NCBI RefSeq assembly: GCF_051235805.1
Contig: NZ_JBPNXV010000002.1
Span: 1 to 64,000, forward strand
Length of the DNA: 64,000 nucleotides
Origin: Pseudothermotoga_B sp051235805
GTDB taxonomy: Bacteria; Thermotogota; Thermotogae; Thermotogales; DSM-5069
Reading direction: 5' to 3'
Shown here: positions 1 to 8,762 of the stretch, one piece after another
Layout of the letters: each line of letters begins with the position of its first letter
Numbering within the stretch: position 1 is the stretch's first letter
Translations under genes and position numbers: made by a program
Notes under the pieces: model-generated
Databases searched by the model: none
Seen by the model: the letters and a program-made list of their open reading frames with translations, nothing else
What the model was told of the DNA's origin: nothing

Positions 1-111
1 CAAGCTGTGAAACAACAAGCAGACTCAAGTCAAAATGTGAGCGGTGCTTCAGAAGAGCTAAGTTCTATAGCAGAGAGTTTGGTAGAACAAGTGAGAAAGT
101 TCAAGATCTGA
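1..111 (+). CDS. Methyl-accepting chemotaxis protein, C-terminal end (partial)
   Basis: Frame 1 is open from the window edge to TGA at 109-111 and gives 36 residues. They are rich in Q, S and E, with a QNVSGASEELSSIAESL pattern followed by VEQVRKFKI. This is the usual end of the cytoplasmic signalling helix of methyl-accepting chemotaxis proteins, which relay ligand binding to CheA/CheW and carry methylated glutamates. The sensor domain lies outside the window, so the ligand is unknown. A stem-loop follows the stop. Assignment rests on this short tail only. Confidence 0.75.
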   Translation, partial: QAVKQQADSSQNVSGASEELSSIAESLVEQVRKFKI

Positions 112-158
112 GGAAATCTTTAAATACTCTTTGATGTTTTCAAAAACAAGATTGAGAT

Positions 159-181
159 GAAAGGGGCTTTATGCCCCTTTC
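159..181 (+). terminator. Stem-loop terminator after the chemoreceptor gene
   Basis: A 9-bp perfect stem, GAAAGGGGC paired with GCCCCTTTC, closes a 5-base loop about 50 bases after the chemoreceptor stop. Only a weak T-rich stretch (atatttg) follows, so termination may be partial. Confidence 0.6.
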
Positions 182-204
182 ATATTTGAAGAGGTATCTT
201 TCCT

Positions 205-645
205 ATGAAGATCTATGCAAAGCCAACAGTTTTTTCTTGTGGCAGAAAGTGTTTCAGTCTTCTCCTTTGTGCCTTGGTAGTAAATCGCAAGTTAAGAACG
301 ATTGAAAATCAGATTCACCAGAGAAACGAGAAATTTCGGGTGATTCAGATTCTTCCAAAGACTTTTATTCAACGCAGCGATTCACGCAATTGCATGATCT
401 GTTTATCATACCGAGGTAAGAAGACTTTCTCATTGAAAAGTGATGTAATTGATCTTTGACTGCTCAAGAGAATCGTTGGATGGAGTTATGCACTGGATGA
501 AATAAAGGATAGAGATCTTCGGTGGGTAGAGAAAGTACTGAAAATGTTCATAAAAGATCAGACCGTCACTACTCATAGATTCAAACCTCGCCAATCTTGC
601 CCTGTTTCTTTTTGTAACACAGTAATAATGTGTGTTATGTATTAG
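205..645 (+). pseudogene. Decayed DDE (IS3/IS481-like) transposase fragment
   Basis: An 84-codon open frame from ATG 205 ends at TGA 457-459. The same frame then stays open for about 60 more codons to TAG 643-645. Across the stop the translation reads SYRGKKTFSLKSDVIDL, stop, LLKRIVGWSYAL. This resembles the rve integrase core of IS3/IS481-type transposases, where the second catalytic Asp sits in a VIDLFSRxIVGWS motif. Neither the first Asp block nor the terminal Glu block is recognisable, and the N-terminal part looks unrelated, so only a relic remains. An imperfect inverted repeat (TAACAC at 615-620, GTGTTA at 632-637) lies near its end. It is called from the motif alone and could be chance. 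Confidence 0.45.
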
Positions 646-759
646 ATAGATTGTGAAAGAAATCTTGCGAAAATGAAAGCAAGTTGAAGAATATTCACAT
701 TGCAGAGTACAGAGTGGTAGTTTTGTTCAGTTTTCTTTTAGAATGGCGATTTTTCATAC

Positions 760-788
760 TTGACAACCTCGAGTACCCGCTGTATGTT
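760..788 (+). promoter_or_regulatory. Promoter of the ROK/GH3/ABC operon
   Basis: TTGACA at 760-765 (consensus -35) is followed after 17 bases by TATGTT at 783-788 (-10, four of six). It lies 27 bases before the first regulator codon, and AAGGAG follows at 810-815. Confidence 0.6.
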
Positions 789-814
789 AGTTGCAGGATG
801 CAAACAACTAAGGA

Positions 815-1897
815 GTGGTTTTTCTGAACCAGCTACAGCATTTGGTACTCAAATTCATACATCAAGAAAGAGAAAGCACAGCGAGAACTTTGAGTGAACA
901 TCTCATGGTAGATGAATCGACTATCTCAAGGAACCTTAGACCACTGTTGCAGTCAAATATGATCAACGTGGTCGGCTTACTCCCAGCAGGGAGTTTTGGT
1001 GGCAGGCAGACTCGAGTGTTCTCTATCAATCCTGCCTATCTCAAAATTCTTGGTGTATCAATAGAGCAAGGTGAACTGTGCCTGGTAAAGTCCGATTTCT
1101 GTGCAAATGTTCTCTCTTGCGAACAAAAGACCGTCAGAATAAACTGCAGTAATTTCGCTTCTGTTCTTTCAGAGATCGTTCTTGAACACAAAGGTGAGAT
1201 CGATGCTCTGGCAGTAGCCGCGCCTGGATTGATCTCTTCCTCAAAGGCAAAGATTGTGTATTCTCAAGCACTCGGTATAGAGAATCTCTTTCTTGATGAT
1301 CTTTTCAAGAACTTGGACATACCTTACATCGTCATGAACGATGCCAATGCGGCAGCGGCGGCATATCTATCAAAGGCTAAGAACCTGGTCTATTTCTTGC
1401 TGAGCATACCCTTTGAGCTCTCAAAGGCTGTTGGGCTTGGCGCTGGCATTGTGTTGAATGGAGAGATCTACGAGGGTAGCAACAACTCAGCGGGTGAATT
1501 GGGCGAGGGAATAGCTCTTTTTGAAGATTCCAGAAAAACTTTGGAAGAGTTGTTAAAGAACAGAAAGCTCTTCGCTCAAATGAACTTTGAGAGGTTCGTG
1601 CAACACATCGCTTCGAAGATCTCAACGGCAGTGAATTTCATAGACCCAGAACTCATTATTCTTGGCGGTGACTTCTGCATATTTGAGAAACAACTTTTGA
1701 TGAAGATCGTACAAGATGTTGAGAGAGCAGTTACAGTGAGAAAGATCAAAACTCTTGAGTGGCAGTTTGACACCGAAGGTTCAAAAACTGTAGCCATTGG
1801 TGCAGTCCATGGCTTTCTGAACAGATTTTTCGAGAATCTGGATTTCGCAAACCGCGTTATTGCAAAGAAGGGAAGAGATAAGAGTGAAGAACTTTGA
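815..1897 (+). CDS. ROK-family transcriptional regulator
   Basis: A 360-residue protein with an N-terminal winged helix-turn-helix at about residues 7-55 (ARTLSEHLMVDESTISRNL as the recognition unit), followed by an actin-like ROK sugar-binding domain. ROK regulators of the NagC/XylR type repress sugar operons and release DNA when a sugar binds. The glycine-rich LGAGIVLNGEIYEGSNNSAGELGEG segment is present. The usual Cys-rich zinc motif just after it is absent, which is seen in some ROK repressors. AAGGAG at 810-815 overlaps the GTG at 815 used here, so translation may really begin at CTG 824. It is the first gene of the operon with GH3 and an ABC transporter, whose sugar is its likely inducer. 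Confidence 0.85.
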   Translation: MVFLNQLQHLVLKFIHQERESTARTLSEHLMVDESTISRNLRPLLQSNMINVVGLLPAGSFGGRQTRVFSINPAYLKILGVSIEQGELCLVKSDFCANVLSCEQKTVRINCSNFASVLSEIVLEHKGEIDALAVAAPGLISSSKAKIVYSQALGIENLFLDDLFKNLDIPYIVMNDANAAAAAYLSKAKNLVYFLLSIPFELSKAVGLGAGIVLNGEIYEGSNNSAGELGEGIALFEDSRKTLEELLKNRKLFAQMNFERFVQHIASKISTAVNFIDPELIILGGDFCIFEKQLLMKIVQDVERAVTVRKIKTLEWQFDTEGSKTVAIGAVHGFLNRFFENLDFANRVIAKKGRDKSEEL

Positions 1898-3251
1898 GAG
1901 GATTTTCTTTTGTGGGATCTCAAAGGTTGAAGATCTTCAAATCGTTTTGGAACACAATGTTGGAGGAGTACTTCTTTATTCGTCAATTTTCAAAGATCCA
2001 TCAGATTTTCTCTACGTGTTGAATCTCTTGAAGGGCAAAAGGATCTTGCTGTGTACAGACCACGAAGGTGGGCAGATAGAGATCATACCGTACATATTTC
2101 CAAGTCCTGGAAATCTCTTGATGGGAAGGAGTAACGAAGAAGCCGTTAACCGTTACTGCACTTTTGCTGGAAAGATTATGAAAATGCTTGGCTTCAACAT
2201 GGTATTTGCACCAGTTCTCGATCTTTATTGTGCAACGTCGAACTCTGTTATTGGTTATCGAAGCTATGGTGCAGACCCATCTGTTGTTGCAAAGATGGGG
2301 TTGGCTGCAGTTGATGGTTATCGAAGATCGGGTATCGTTCCATGTGTGAAACATTTTCCTGGTCATGGCAGAGCCACTCAGGACAGCCATGAAGAACTGG
2401 CTATCGTGGAGGCCGATCATCAGGCTTTGAAAGAAGACTTATACCCGTTTGAAGTTGCGATCAAGAACCAAGTTGAATCAATCATGCTAGCTCACGTTGT
2501 CTACCCAGCTTTAGATGACAAACCTGCGTCGATCTCAACAAAAATTATCAAAGATTTACTCAGAGAGGAACTCAGATACAATGGTTTGATCATAAGCGAT
2601 GCCGTTGAGATGAAGGCTTTGTCAAAAATCTATTCTCCATCTGAAATCATTGAGCAGTTCATAAACTCAGGTGGAGATATGTTAATTCTTTCAAATCCAG
2701 CCAATCTTGAAATCTACGTGCGCGCGTTGAAAGAATTATTGCAAGATGGCAGACTGGATATCAAACAGCTGAACTGTGCAGTAGAAAGAATAGAGTCTTT
2801 TGCAAAACCTGTTGAGAGCGAAATAGAATTTCTCTACTCAGCAATAGAAAGTTCCGTAGAGTTACATTTGAATAAACTCAAAGACAAGGAGCGATTGTTC
2901 CTCCTTCCAAGCTCTGTTTCTTTCAGTCAGGCAGATGTTTCTCACACGTATCTGCCTTTGATCAAAGAACAAGCTCAAAGACTCTTGAGGGCAAAGATTG
3001 TAGAGTTAGACGATCTAGGAGACTACACAAACGCTTTGGTCATAGATTTCATAGTCGATTTAACTTTAGATCAAATCAATGTGCATCGAGAACTTTCAAA
3101 AAGCTTTGATGTTATCTACCTGCTCACAAGAAATGCTTCACTCAAAAGGTACTTTGAAGATCTAAACTATGCTGTTCTCTATTCTTTGTCTCCGTTGGTA
3201 ACTGGGATAGTCTTCAGGAAGATCTCTAAATTTCTCACAGGGGGTGAGTAG
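1884..3251 (+). CDS. Glycoside hydrolase family 3, beta-N-acetylhexosaminidase-like
   Basis: About 455 residues. The GH3 (beta/alpha)8 domain carries KHFPGHG at about 156-162 and the DSH that follows it, the His/Asp dyad typical of NagZ-type beta-N-acetylglucosaminidases. LIISDAVEMKAL holds the nucleophile Asp at about 239. A shorter, poorly conserved C-terminal domain follows. No signal peptide is seen, so it should act in the cytoplasm on imported oligosaccharides, removing terminal beta-GlcNAc or a similar sugar. Some NagZ-type enzymes are phosphorylases, which cannot be decided here. GTG 1884 was chosen because it leaves a 14-base overlap with the regulator gene and is followed at once by the conserved sequence. 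It precedes the ABC transporter, in line with import then hydrolysis. Confidence 0.82.
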   Translation: MKNFERIFFCGISKVEDLQIVLEHNVGGVLLYSSIFKDPSDFLYVLNLLKGKRILLCTDHEGGQIEIIPYIFPSPGNLLMGRSNEEAVNRYCTFAGKIMKMLGFNMVFAPVLDLYCATSNSVIGYRSYGADPSVVAKMGLAAVDGYRRSGIVPCVKHFPGHGRATQDSHEELAIVEADHQALKEDLYPFEVAIKNQVESIMLAHVVYPALDDKPASISTKIIKDLLREELRYNGLIISDAVEMKALSKIYSPSEIIEQFINSGGDMLILSNPANLEIYVRALKELLQDGRLDIKQLNCAVERIESFAKPVESEIEFLYSAIESSVELHLNKLKDKERLFLLPSSVSFSQADVSHTYLPLIKEQAQRLLRAKIVELDDLGDYTNALVIDFIVDLTLDQINVHRELSKSFDVIYLLTRNASLKRYFEDLNYAVLYSLSPLVTGIVFRKISKFLTGGE

Positions 3252-3252
3252 T

Positions 3253-4464
3253 GTGGTCAAAAGATTCTTACTGATTGCTCTGGTACTCCTGACAGCTTTG
3301 AGTTTTGGTAAAACCAAGATCGTCTTTTGGCAGTTCATGATGGACGACGCTATTGCAAAGGAAGTCCTCGAAGGTTTTTCGAAGGAATATCCAGATATCG
3401 AGATCGAGCTTGTGCAACTTTCCTGGTCCACTGGCTTTGACAAAATCGTCACAGCGATTGCTGCAAATGCTCCACTGGATGTTGTTGAGCTGGGTAACAC
3501 ATGGGTTGCAAACTTTGCAGCACAGGGAGCTATCTTGCCACTTTCAGAACAAGATCTGGCAAAGTACAAGTCTTTCCCAGGCATGAATTCGGCAGAGTAC
3601 TTTGGCAAGTACTATGGTTATCCATGGTTACTCGGGACGCGTGCCATGTTCTACAACGTCGATTTGATGACAAAAGCTGGACTTGATCCAAACAATCCAC
3701 CAGAGAGTTGGTCTGAGTTGCTCGAAGCTGCGAAGAAGATATCTCAAATCCCTGGCGCATACGGTATAGGACTACCAGCAGGTGAAGTTTACAGTCCTTG
3801 GCAAGAATGGTTTTTGCTCGCAGTATGGGGCAACAACGGCGATGTAGTTTCAAAAGATCTCAAAAAAGCAACACTCAACACACCACAGGTTAGAGAAACA
3901 GCAGTTTTCTACCAAGAGCTTTCGAAATATTCAATGAAAAGTAAACAAAAAGATCTTGGAGAAGCCTTCGGGCAGGGCAAGCTTGGATTCCTGGTGAGTG
4001 GAGCGTGGTCGATAGGAAGTTTAGCACAATCTTATCCAAATCTGAACTTTGGTGTCTGTTTTATACCCAGACCAGATAAACCAACTGGAGTGCACGCATC
4101 TTTCCTTGGCGGAGAGATTCTGGCAATTCCAAGACAATGCAAGAACATCGAAGCAGCCAAGAAGCTCATAGAATATCTCATGAGACCAGAGGTTTCAATG
4201 ATCATCACCAAACATTATCCCGGTGTCTATCCTGCAGACCCGAAAGCCGCCTCTGATCCATGGTTCGATGACAACCCACTGCACCTGATTTTCTTTGAGC
4301 AACTCAAGACAGCTTACCCAGTTCCACCCACACCCGCATGGCCCAAGATAGAAGATATTCTCACCAACGTTGTCGACGATTTGATCGTTAGTTACAAACC
4401 AGTTGATGAAGTTCTACAGCGCTACAACGCGGAGATTCAAAGGGTGCTCGACGAGGTCAAATGA
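3253..4464 (+). CDS. ABC sugar transporter, substrate-binding protein (family 1)
   Basis: About 403 residues. It starts with a signal peptide (KR, then a hydrophobic stretch to about residue 20, ending near ALSFG) and has no lipobox Cys. The mature part starts TKIVFWQF and keeps the ETFP-like fold of family 1 solute-binding proteins, with a typical LGTRAMFYNVDLMTKAGLD hinge block. GTG 3253 is preferred over GTG 3244 because GGGGTGAG at 3241-3248 then acts as ribosome binding site. It should capture a sugar or oligosaccharide outside the membrane and deliver it to the two permeases downstream. No ATPase gene is in the operon, so a shared MsmK-type ATPase elsewhere is probable. Confidence 0.9.
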   Translation: MVKRFLLIALVLLTALSFGKTKIVFWQFMMDDAIAKEVLEGFSKEYPDIEIELVQLSWSTGFDKIVTAIAANAPLDVVELGNTWVANFAAQGAILPLSEQDLAKYKSFPGMNSAEYFGKYYGYPWLLGTRAMFYNVDLMTKAGLDPNNPPESWSELLEAAKKISQIPGAYGIGLPAGEVYSPWQEWFLLAVWGNNGDVVSKDLKKATLNTPQVRETAVFYQELSKYSMKSKQKDLGEAFGQGKLGFLVSGAWSIGSLAQSYPNLNFGVCFIPRPDKPTGVHASFLGGEILAIPRQCKNIEAAKKLIEYLMRPEVSMIITKHYPGVYPADPKAASDPWFDDNPLHLIFFEQLKTAYPVPPTPAWPKIEDILTNVVDDLIVSYKPVDEVLQRYNAEIQRVLDEVK

Positions 4465-4470
4465 AAAAGT

Positions 4471-4490
4471 GGGGACGCTTCAGCGTCCCC
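4471..4490 (+). terminator. Intercistronic stem-loop between binding protein and permease genes
   Basis: A perfect 8-bp stem, GGGGACGC/GCGTCCCC, with a 4-base loop starts six bases after the binding-protein stop. No T-tract follows. It more likely protects the upstream mRNA or terminates it partly, giving more binding protein than permease. Confidence 0.65.
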
Positions 4491-4549
4491 TTGATAGAGA
4501 CAAAAAAGTCCGTTATGGCTCACAGAAATTATACAGGAGGAGAAAAAGG

Positions 4550-5419
4550 TTGAGGAGAACTAAAGCTTTAACAATCTTTCTCTTTTTGCTACCATGGCTT
4601 GTGACTTTTGCAGTTTTCACTGCATATCCACTAATTTTTTCAATAATTGTGAGTTTTACAGATTACACTGGTTTGAACCCAAAGATGGACTATGTTGGAA
4701 TGAAAAATTATCTGAGGGCTTTTTCAGATTCAGTCTTTGTCAAAGCCCTTAGTAACACTTTCAGCTTTGTCCTAATCACCGTACCTGCAACGACCATTAT
4801 TTCTCTCTTTTTGGCGTTACTTTTGACCAGCGGCATAAGGTTCAAGAGACTCTTTCAAGCAGGGTTTTTCTTGCCTTCTGTGATCTCGATGGTTGTCATC
4901 TCTATGATTTGGTTGTACATCTACAGTGCGACAGGTCCATTGAATCTTTTCTTCAATTCAATAGGTGTGAGGGTGCCAATGCAGAGCTGGCTTTCTTCTT
5001 CGAAAACAGCCTTTGGCTCCATCATGGTCATGGACGTATGGTCTGCTGTTGGTTATTACACAGTCTTGTTCGTAGCCGGCTTGCAGAGCATACCCATACA
5101 GCTTTACGAAGCAGCCAGGATCGATGGTGCAACAAGGTGGCAGACTATCAAGAGGATCACACTGCCTTTGCTCAAGCCAACGATCTTGTTTGTCATTTCG
5201 ATAAACTCTATCAGGTCTTTTCAGATCTTCACAGAGATCTTTACGCTCACAGGCGGTGGTCCTGCAAACTCAACACAGACGATCGTTCATTACCTTTACG
5301 ATACTTCTTTCAGAAAGTTCGAAATGGGTTATGGTTCAGCGATGGCTTACATTCTATTTGTCATTATCTTGAGTATAACACTTTTCCAAAGAAAGATTCT
5401 AAAGGGTGAGCAGCTGTGA
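4550..5419 (+). CDS. ABC sugar transporter permease (MalF-like)
   Basis: 290 residues with six predicted membrane helices. The inner-membrane EAA loop reads EAARIDGATRWQTIKRITLP, which contacts the ATPase. The start is TTG 4550, set by AGGAGG at 4536-4541 with an 8-base gap. The frame is open further upstream, but that part runs through the stem-loop and binding-protein end and is not translated-looking. It pairs with the next gene to form the membrane channel for the sugar bound by the upstream protein. Confidence 0.88.
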   Translation: MRRTKALTIFLFLLPWLVTFAVFTAYPLIFSIIVSFTDYTGLNPKMDYVGMKNYLRAFSDSVFVKALSNTFSFVLITVPATTIISLFLALLLTSGIRFKRLFQAGFFLPSVISMVVISMIWLYIYSATGPLNLFFNSIGVRVPMQSWLSSSKTAFGSIMVMDVWSAVGYYTVLFVAGLQSIPIQLYEAARIDGATRWQTIKRITLPLLKPTILFVISINSIRSFQIFTEIFTLTGGGPANSTQTIVHYLYDTSFRKFEMGYGSAMAYILFVIILSITLFQRKILKGEQL

Positions 5420-6630
5420 GAATCTTCATCTACAGTTGTTTGTTCATCTTTCTTGCGGTGTCTTTGCTACCACCATTTTTGATGATCTTCACCTCTTTTG
5501 TACCAGAAGGAGATCTCTTCAACAGAACTATTGAAAAAACATTGGCTGATTTCGAAGCTCCCAGAGTCGTCTTGCTCAACAAGATAAGACCACTGAAGAG
5601 TTCTTTGAATGTGATTCAACTGGAGAATAATTCATTTGCAAAGATACAGCCAAGCACTGAGTTTGTTGGTTTAGGTTTCTCTCTTGGCTCTTCTGATATA
5701 AACATGTTGAAGTTTGTGTGCTTCAAGATAAAAAATGATCTGCCCGTCTTGGTGAGAGTTGGCTTTAAAGACATAAAGGAAAGAGTTGAGTATTTCTACG
5801 AACAACAGCTACCAGCTAATCAACGATGGTCGATTCAAAAGATAGCTATAAACCCAAAAACTCTGTCGCTCGACACACTACACATTTCACAGTTAAGGAT
5901 AGAGTTCATAGCTCGGTCAGAGATTTATATGGACGATGTATCTTTTGTGAACAGCTTTCCAACCTTCTACAACTTCATCAAAGTGCTCGGTTCAGACAAT
6001 TTTGGCAGATATCTTTTGAACAGCAGCATAGTTTCTGTTTCGGTGGTCATCGGAAATATCTTTTTCTGTGCCCTCATTGGATATTGCTTTGCCAGGAAAA
6101 GCTTTCGTTTCAAAGAAACGCTCTTTGCTTTGATACTTGGCACTATGATGATTCCGCCGCAGGTGACGATCATCCCAGTTTTTATCTTGATGAAAAAATT
6201 AAATTTGATAGACACCTACTGGGCGCTGATATTGCCAAATCTTGTTTCACCTTTTGGTGTCTTTCTGATGCGCCAATATATTGAGCAACTACCTTTTGAA
6301 CTCGATCAAGCAGCGTATGCAGATGGTGCGAATGATTTTCAAATCTTCTGGCATGTGATCTTTCCTCTGTGCAAACCTTCGATAGCAGTTTTAGGTATTA
6401 ACACCTTTGTTCTTACTTGGAACGATTTGTTCTATCCACTGATTTTGACAACTTCCCGAGAGATGAGAACTGTGCAAATAGGTTTGGCGCTCTATCAAAA
6501 ACTGAATGTCTTCACCTGGCCAACGCTCATGGCAGCTTCAACCTTGGCAGGCTTGCCGATAATAATAGTCTTCTTAATCTTTGAGAAAAAGATCATCTCT
6601 GGTATTCTCGAAGGAGCAGTAAAGGGCTAA
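5416..6630 (+). CDS. ABC sugar transporter permease (MalG-like) with extra extracytoplasmic domain
   Basis: 404 residues, against about 275-290 for ordinary MalG-type permeases. The first membrane helix (residues 3-25) is followed by about 150 residues of soluble, beta-rich sequence (about 35-185) before the remaining helices. The EAA loop near the C-terminus reads LDQAAYADGANDFQIFWHVI. GTG 5416 overlaps the previous stop by four bases (GTGA). The insert should lie outside the membrane, between helices 1 and 2, and might help accept substrate from the binding protein. Operon position and EAA motif make the permease call secure. The role of the insert is unknown. Confidence 0.88.
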   Translation: MRIFIYSCLFIFLAVSLLPPFLMIFTSFVPEGDLFNRTIEKTLADFEAPRVVLLNKIRPLKSSLNVIQLENNSFAKIQPSTEFVGLGFSLGSSDINMLKFVCFKIKNDLPVLVRVGFKDIKERVEYFYEQQLPANQRWSIQKIAINPKTLSLDTLHISQLRIEFIARSEIYMDDVSFVNSFPTFYNFIKVLGSDNFGRYLLNSSIVSVSVVIGNIFFCALIGYCFARKSFRFKETLFALILGTMMIPPQVTIIPVFILMKKLNLIDTYWALILPNLVSPFGVFLMRQYIEQLPFELDQAAYADGANDFQIFWHVIFPLCKPSIAVLGINTFVLTWNDLFYPLILTTSREMRTVQIGLALYQKLNVFTWPTLMAASTLAGLPIIIVFLIFEKKIISGILEGAVKG

Positions 6631-7604
6631 ACAAACTCAAGTACGTTTTCCAAAGGCTGGCGATCTCGAGCCGAAAGTTCTGCATTCTGGTGCTTTTCAG
6701 AAAGTCCTGAAAGATCACCTGTTGGGTATGCAATCGCCAAGATCGTTATGAGCACATGGTCTTCTAAGTTTGGGAAAATCTTTTTGACGGCGATTGGATC
6801 AAAGCCTGCAACAGGATGAGCCACCAAGCCCATTTGAGTAGCCTGAATCTGTAAGAATGCCACAGCTTGACCAAGATCGAAGAGAAAGTAATCTCTGTTA
6901 TCTGAAAGCTGACAATCCATATCCTTCTTTGAGTGAACGATTATCAAGGCAGGTGCCTTCTTCATCCAATAATTTCCACCAGAAAGAGCTTCGTGTACTT
7001 TTTCGAGCATCTCTTTTGATCTAACAACTATGAACCTCCAAGGTTGTTTGTTCGAACAAGATGGTGCAAGATGTGCTGCCTGTAGGAGAATTCTGAGTTG
7101 TTCGTCTGAGATCTTTTCTTCACTCAGAGCCCTTCTGGCTCTTCTGAGTACTATTAATTGATTCAAAGAGTTGTCTTCGCTGATAATCTTCAGTAATTCT
7201 GCCTTCACTTGTTCAACATGTCCTGCGACTTTTACATTAAAAGCACTCCACCTGATCCTGTACCATCGATCCAGGATTAACGTTGATCTCAAAATCTTAC
7301 CATTCTTTTGTGCATTCAGCGACTTAGCAAGCTCACCGTTTGTATCTGCCAGGAAACTCATCCTCAATTGATATTTCTCTTTGAAAATCTTCAACGTCTT
7401 TGAACTGTCTCTTGAGACACCAAAAACTTGCGCGCCACGACTTTCGAACCATTCGATTTCCTTTGAAAAGTCTTGAGCCTCTTGCGTACAGCTAAGAGTG
7501 CCAGCCTTTGGAAAGAAGTATAATACAGTATACCTACCAAGTAGATCAAGATTCGTTCTCTCCCTGTTTTCTTCATCCAGGAGTTTGAAATCGACCAATT
7601 TCAT
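6627..7604 (-). CDS. Peroxiredoxin (Bcp/PrxQ type)-nitroreductase fusion protein
   Basis: 325 residues. Residues 1 to about 140 form a thioredoxin-fold peroxiredoxin with the active-site pattern PKAGTLSCTQEAQDF, where Cys39 is the peroxidatic cysteine (T-x-x-C). No second Cys is nearby. From about residue 150 an FMN nitroreductase domain follows (RRARRALSEEKIS, then LLQAAHLAPSCSNKQPWRFIVV). Bcp-nitroreductase fusions are known from Thermotoga and are thought to couple NAD(P)H oxidation on FMN to peroxide reduction in one chain. ATG 7604 was chosen because GGAGGT lies at 7611-7616. The gene converges on the ABC operon and its stop overlaps the end of the permease gene by four bases. Confidence 0.88.
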   Translation of the reverse strand: MKLVDFKLLDEENRERTNLDLLGRYTVLYFFPKAGTLSCTQEAQDFSKEIEWFESRGAQVFGVSRDSSKTLKIFKEKYQLRMSFLADTNGELAKSLNAQKNGKILRSTLILDRWYRIRWSAFNVKVAGHVEQVKAELLKIISEDNSLNQLIVLRRARRALSEEKISDEQLRILLQAAHLAPSCSNKQPWRFIVVRSKEMLEKVHEALSGGNYWMKKAPALIIVHSKKDMDCQLSDNRDYFLFDLGQAVAFLQIQATQMGLVAHPVAGFDPIAVKKIFPNLEDHVLITILAIAYPTGDLSGLSEKHQNAELSARDRQPLENVLEFV

Positions 7605-7734
7605 TTTCTCACCTCCAAGAATGATAATACTTGATTTACTGACTGAGAGTACCAGAGGTGAGTTCTTGATAAGTAGTGGTATCATCCAGATGGTAATATG
7701 CTTTAATCTCGTTGCCATAGAAAGGTGGCTAACG

Positions 7735-8494
7735 GTGAACGAAAACTCTTGGAAGATTTTCTTTGACCAATATGCTCCACGCTACATGGATGAGATTTTC
7801 ACAAAGAATTACCAAGCAGGAGGTAGATTTCATTGAAGAAGAATTCGATCTGCCCGAGGGCTCATCCATACTTGATGTTGGATGTGGCACAGGAAGACAT
7901 GCTATTGAGCTTACGAAGAGAGGTTACAGAGTAACAGGTATAGACATCTCTGAACAGATGTTAAGGGAAGCTCAGAGGAGATGCATAGAGGAATCGATTG
8001 ATGTGGAATTCATTCAAGTAGATGCCACCAATTTTGAAGCTAAAGAATTGTACGATGCTTGTATTTGCCTTTGTGAGGGAGCTTTTGGACTTTTGTCAGA
8101 AGGAGAAGATCCATTTGAAAGAGACATGAAGATATTGAGAAACATCAACAGAGCTTTGAAAAGCAATGCGCCTTTCTTATTGACAGCCCTCAATGGTTTG
8201 AGGATGATTCGCAGCTATACAGATGAAGATGTGGCAACGGGTGTATTCGATCAGCTTGGAATTGTTGAAACTCATCCTATGTCAAATTACATTGAAAATG
8301 CGCCAGAAGGAGTCTTCCTTAGGAAGAAGGGTTTTGTTGCAACTGAACTTGTGTTGATGTTGAAGGTGAGTGGGTTTCATGTACAACACATCTGGGGTGG
8401 TACAGCAGGTTCGTGGAACCGTCAACCACTCAAAATGGACGAAATGGAGTTAATGGTCTTTGCCAGAAAGATCAAAAATGATTTTTCTAAGTGA
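7735..8494 (+). pseudogene. Class I SAM-dependent methyltransferase with a one-base frameshift
   Basis: The C-terminal three quarters read as a Methyltransf_25/UbiE-like protein: EGSSILDVGCGTGRHAIEL is motif I and VTGIDISEQML is the Asp-bearing strand. The natural N-terminus lies in another frame. From GTG 7735 (AAGGTGG seven bases upstream) it reads NENSWKIFFDQYAPRYMDEIFTKN, a standard start for this family. Removing one T from AATT at 7807-7810 joins this to TKQEVDFIEEEFDLPEG and gives one protein of about 252 residues. Either the gene is broken, the frame is shifted during translation, or the sequence has a one-base error. The substrate cannot be told. It is divergent from the peroxiredoxin fusion. 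Confidence 0.75.
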
Positions 8495-8682
8495 ACGGTT
8501 TTTGGAAATCTGAAGTGCCTTCAGGTAGGCTTTTCTGTTCACACTCTGCATTTCGAGCTGAAAATAGTTACAGTCGATTTGTGATCTACTCAAGTTCCGT
8601 TGGGAATTTGACGGCATCGGCAACTTCTCTTATCTTCATTGGGATTTTTTGATTAATACCACGGCATCAAATGGAAGAATAG

Positions 8683-8711
8683 TTGACTTCATTCAAATTA
8701 TGTGCTATTAT
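8683..8711 (+). promoter_or_regulatory. Promoter of the coiled-coil gene
   Basis: TTGACT at 8683-8688 and TATTAT at 8706-8711 are separated by exactly 17 bases, five of six matches in each box. A run of nine A follows. The rest of 8495-8682 shows only a weak hairpin near 8515-8535 and no gene. Confidence 0.6.
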
Positions 8712-8762
8712 TAAAAAAAAAGACAATAATCAACCGCTAAACTTTCTGGGGAGGGGATTGGG

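Noticed and set aside
8586..8639. A 17-codon minus-strand frame (MKIREVADAVKFPTELE)
   Set aside because: Protein-like but far too short and without a ribosome site; could be a gene scrap, not supportable.
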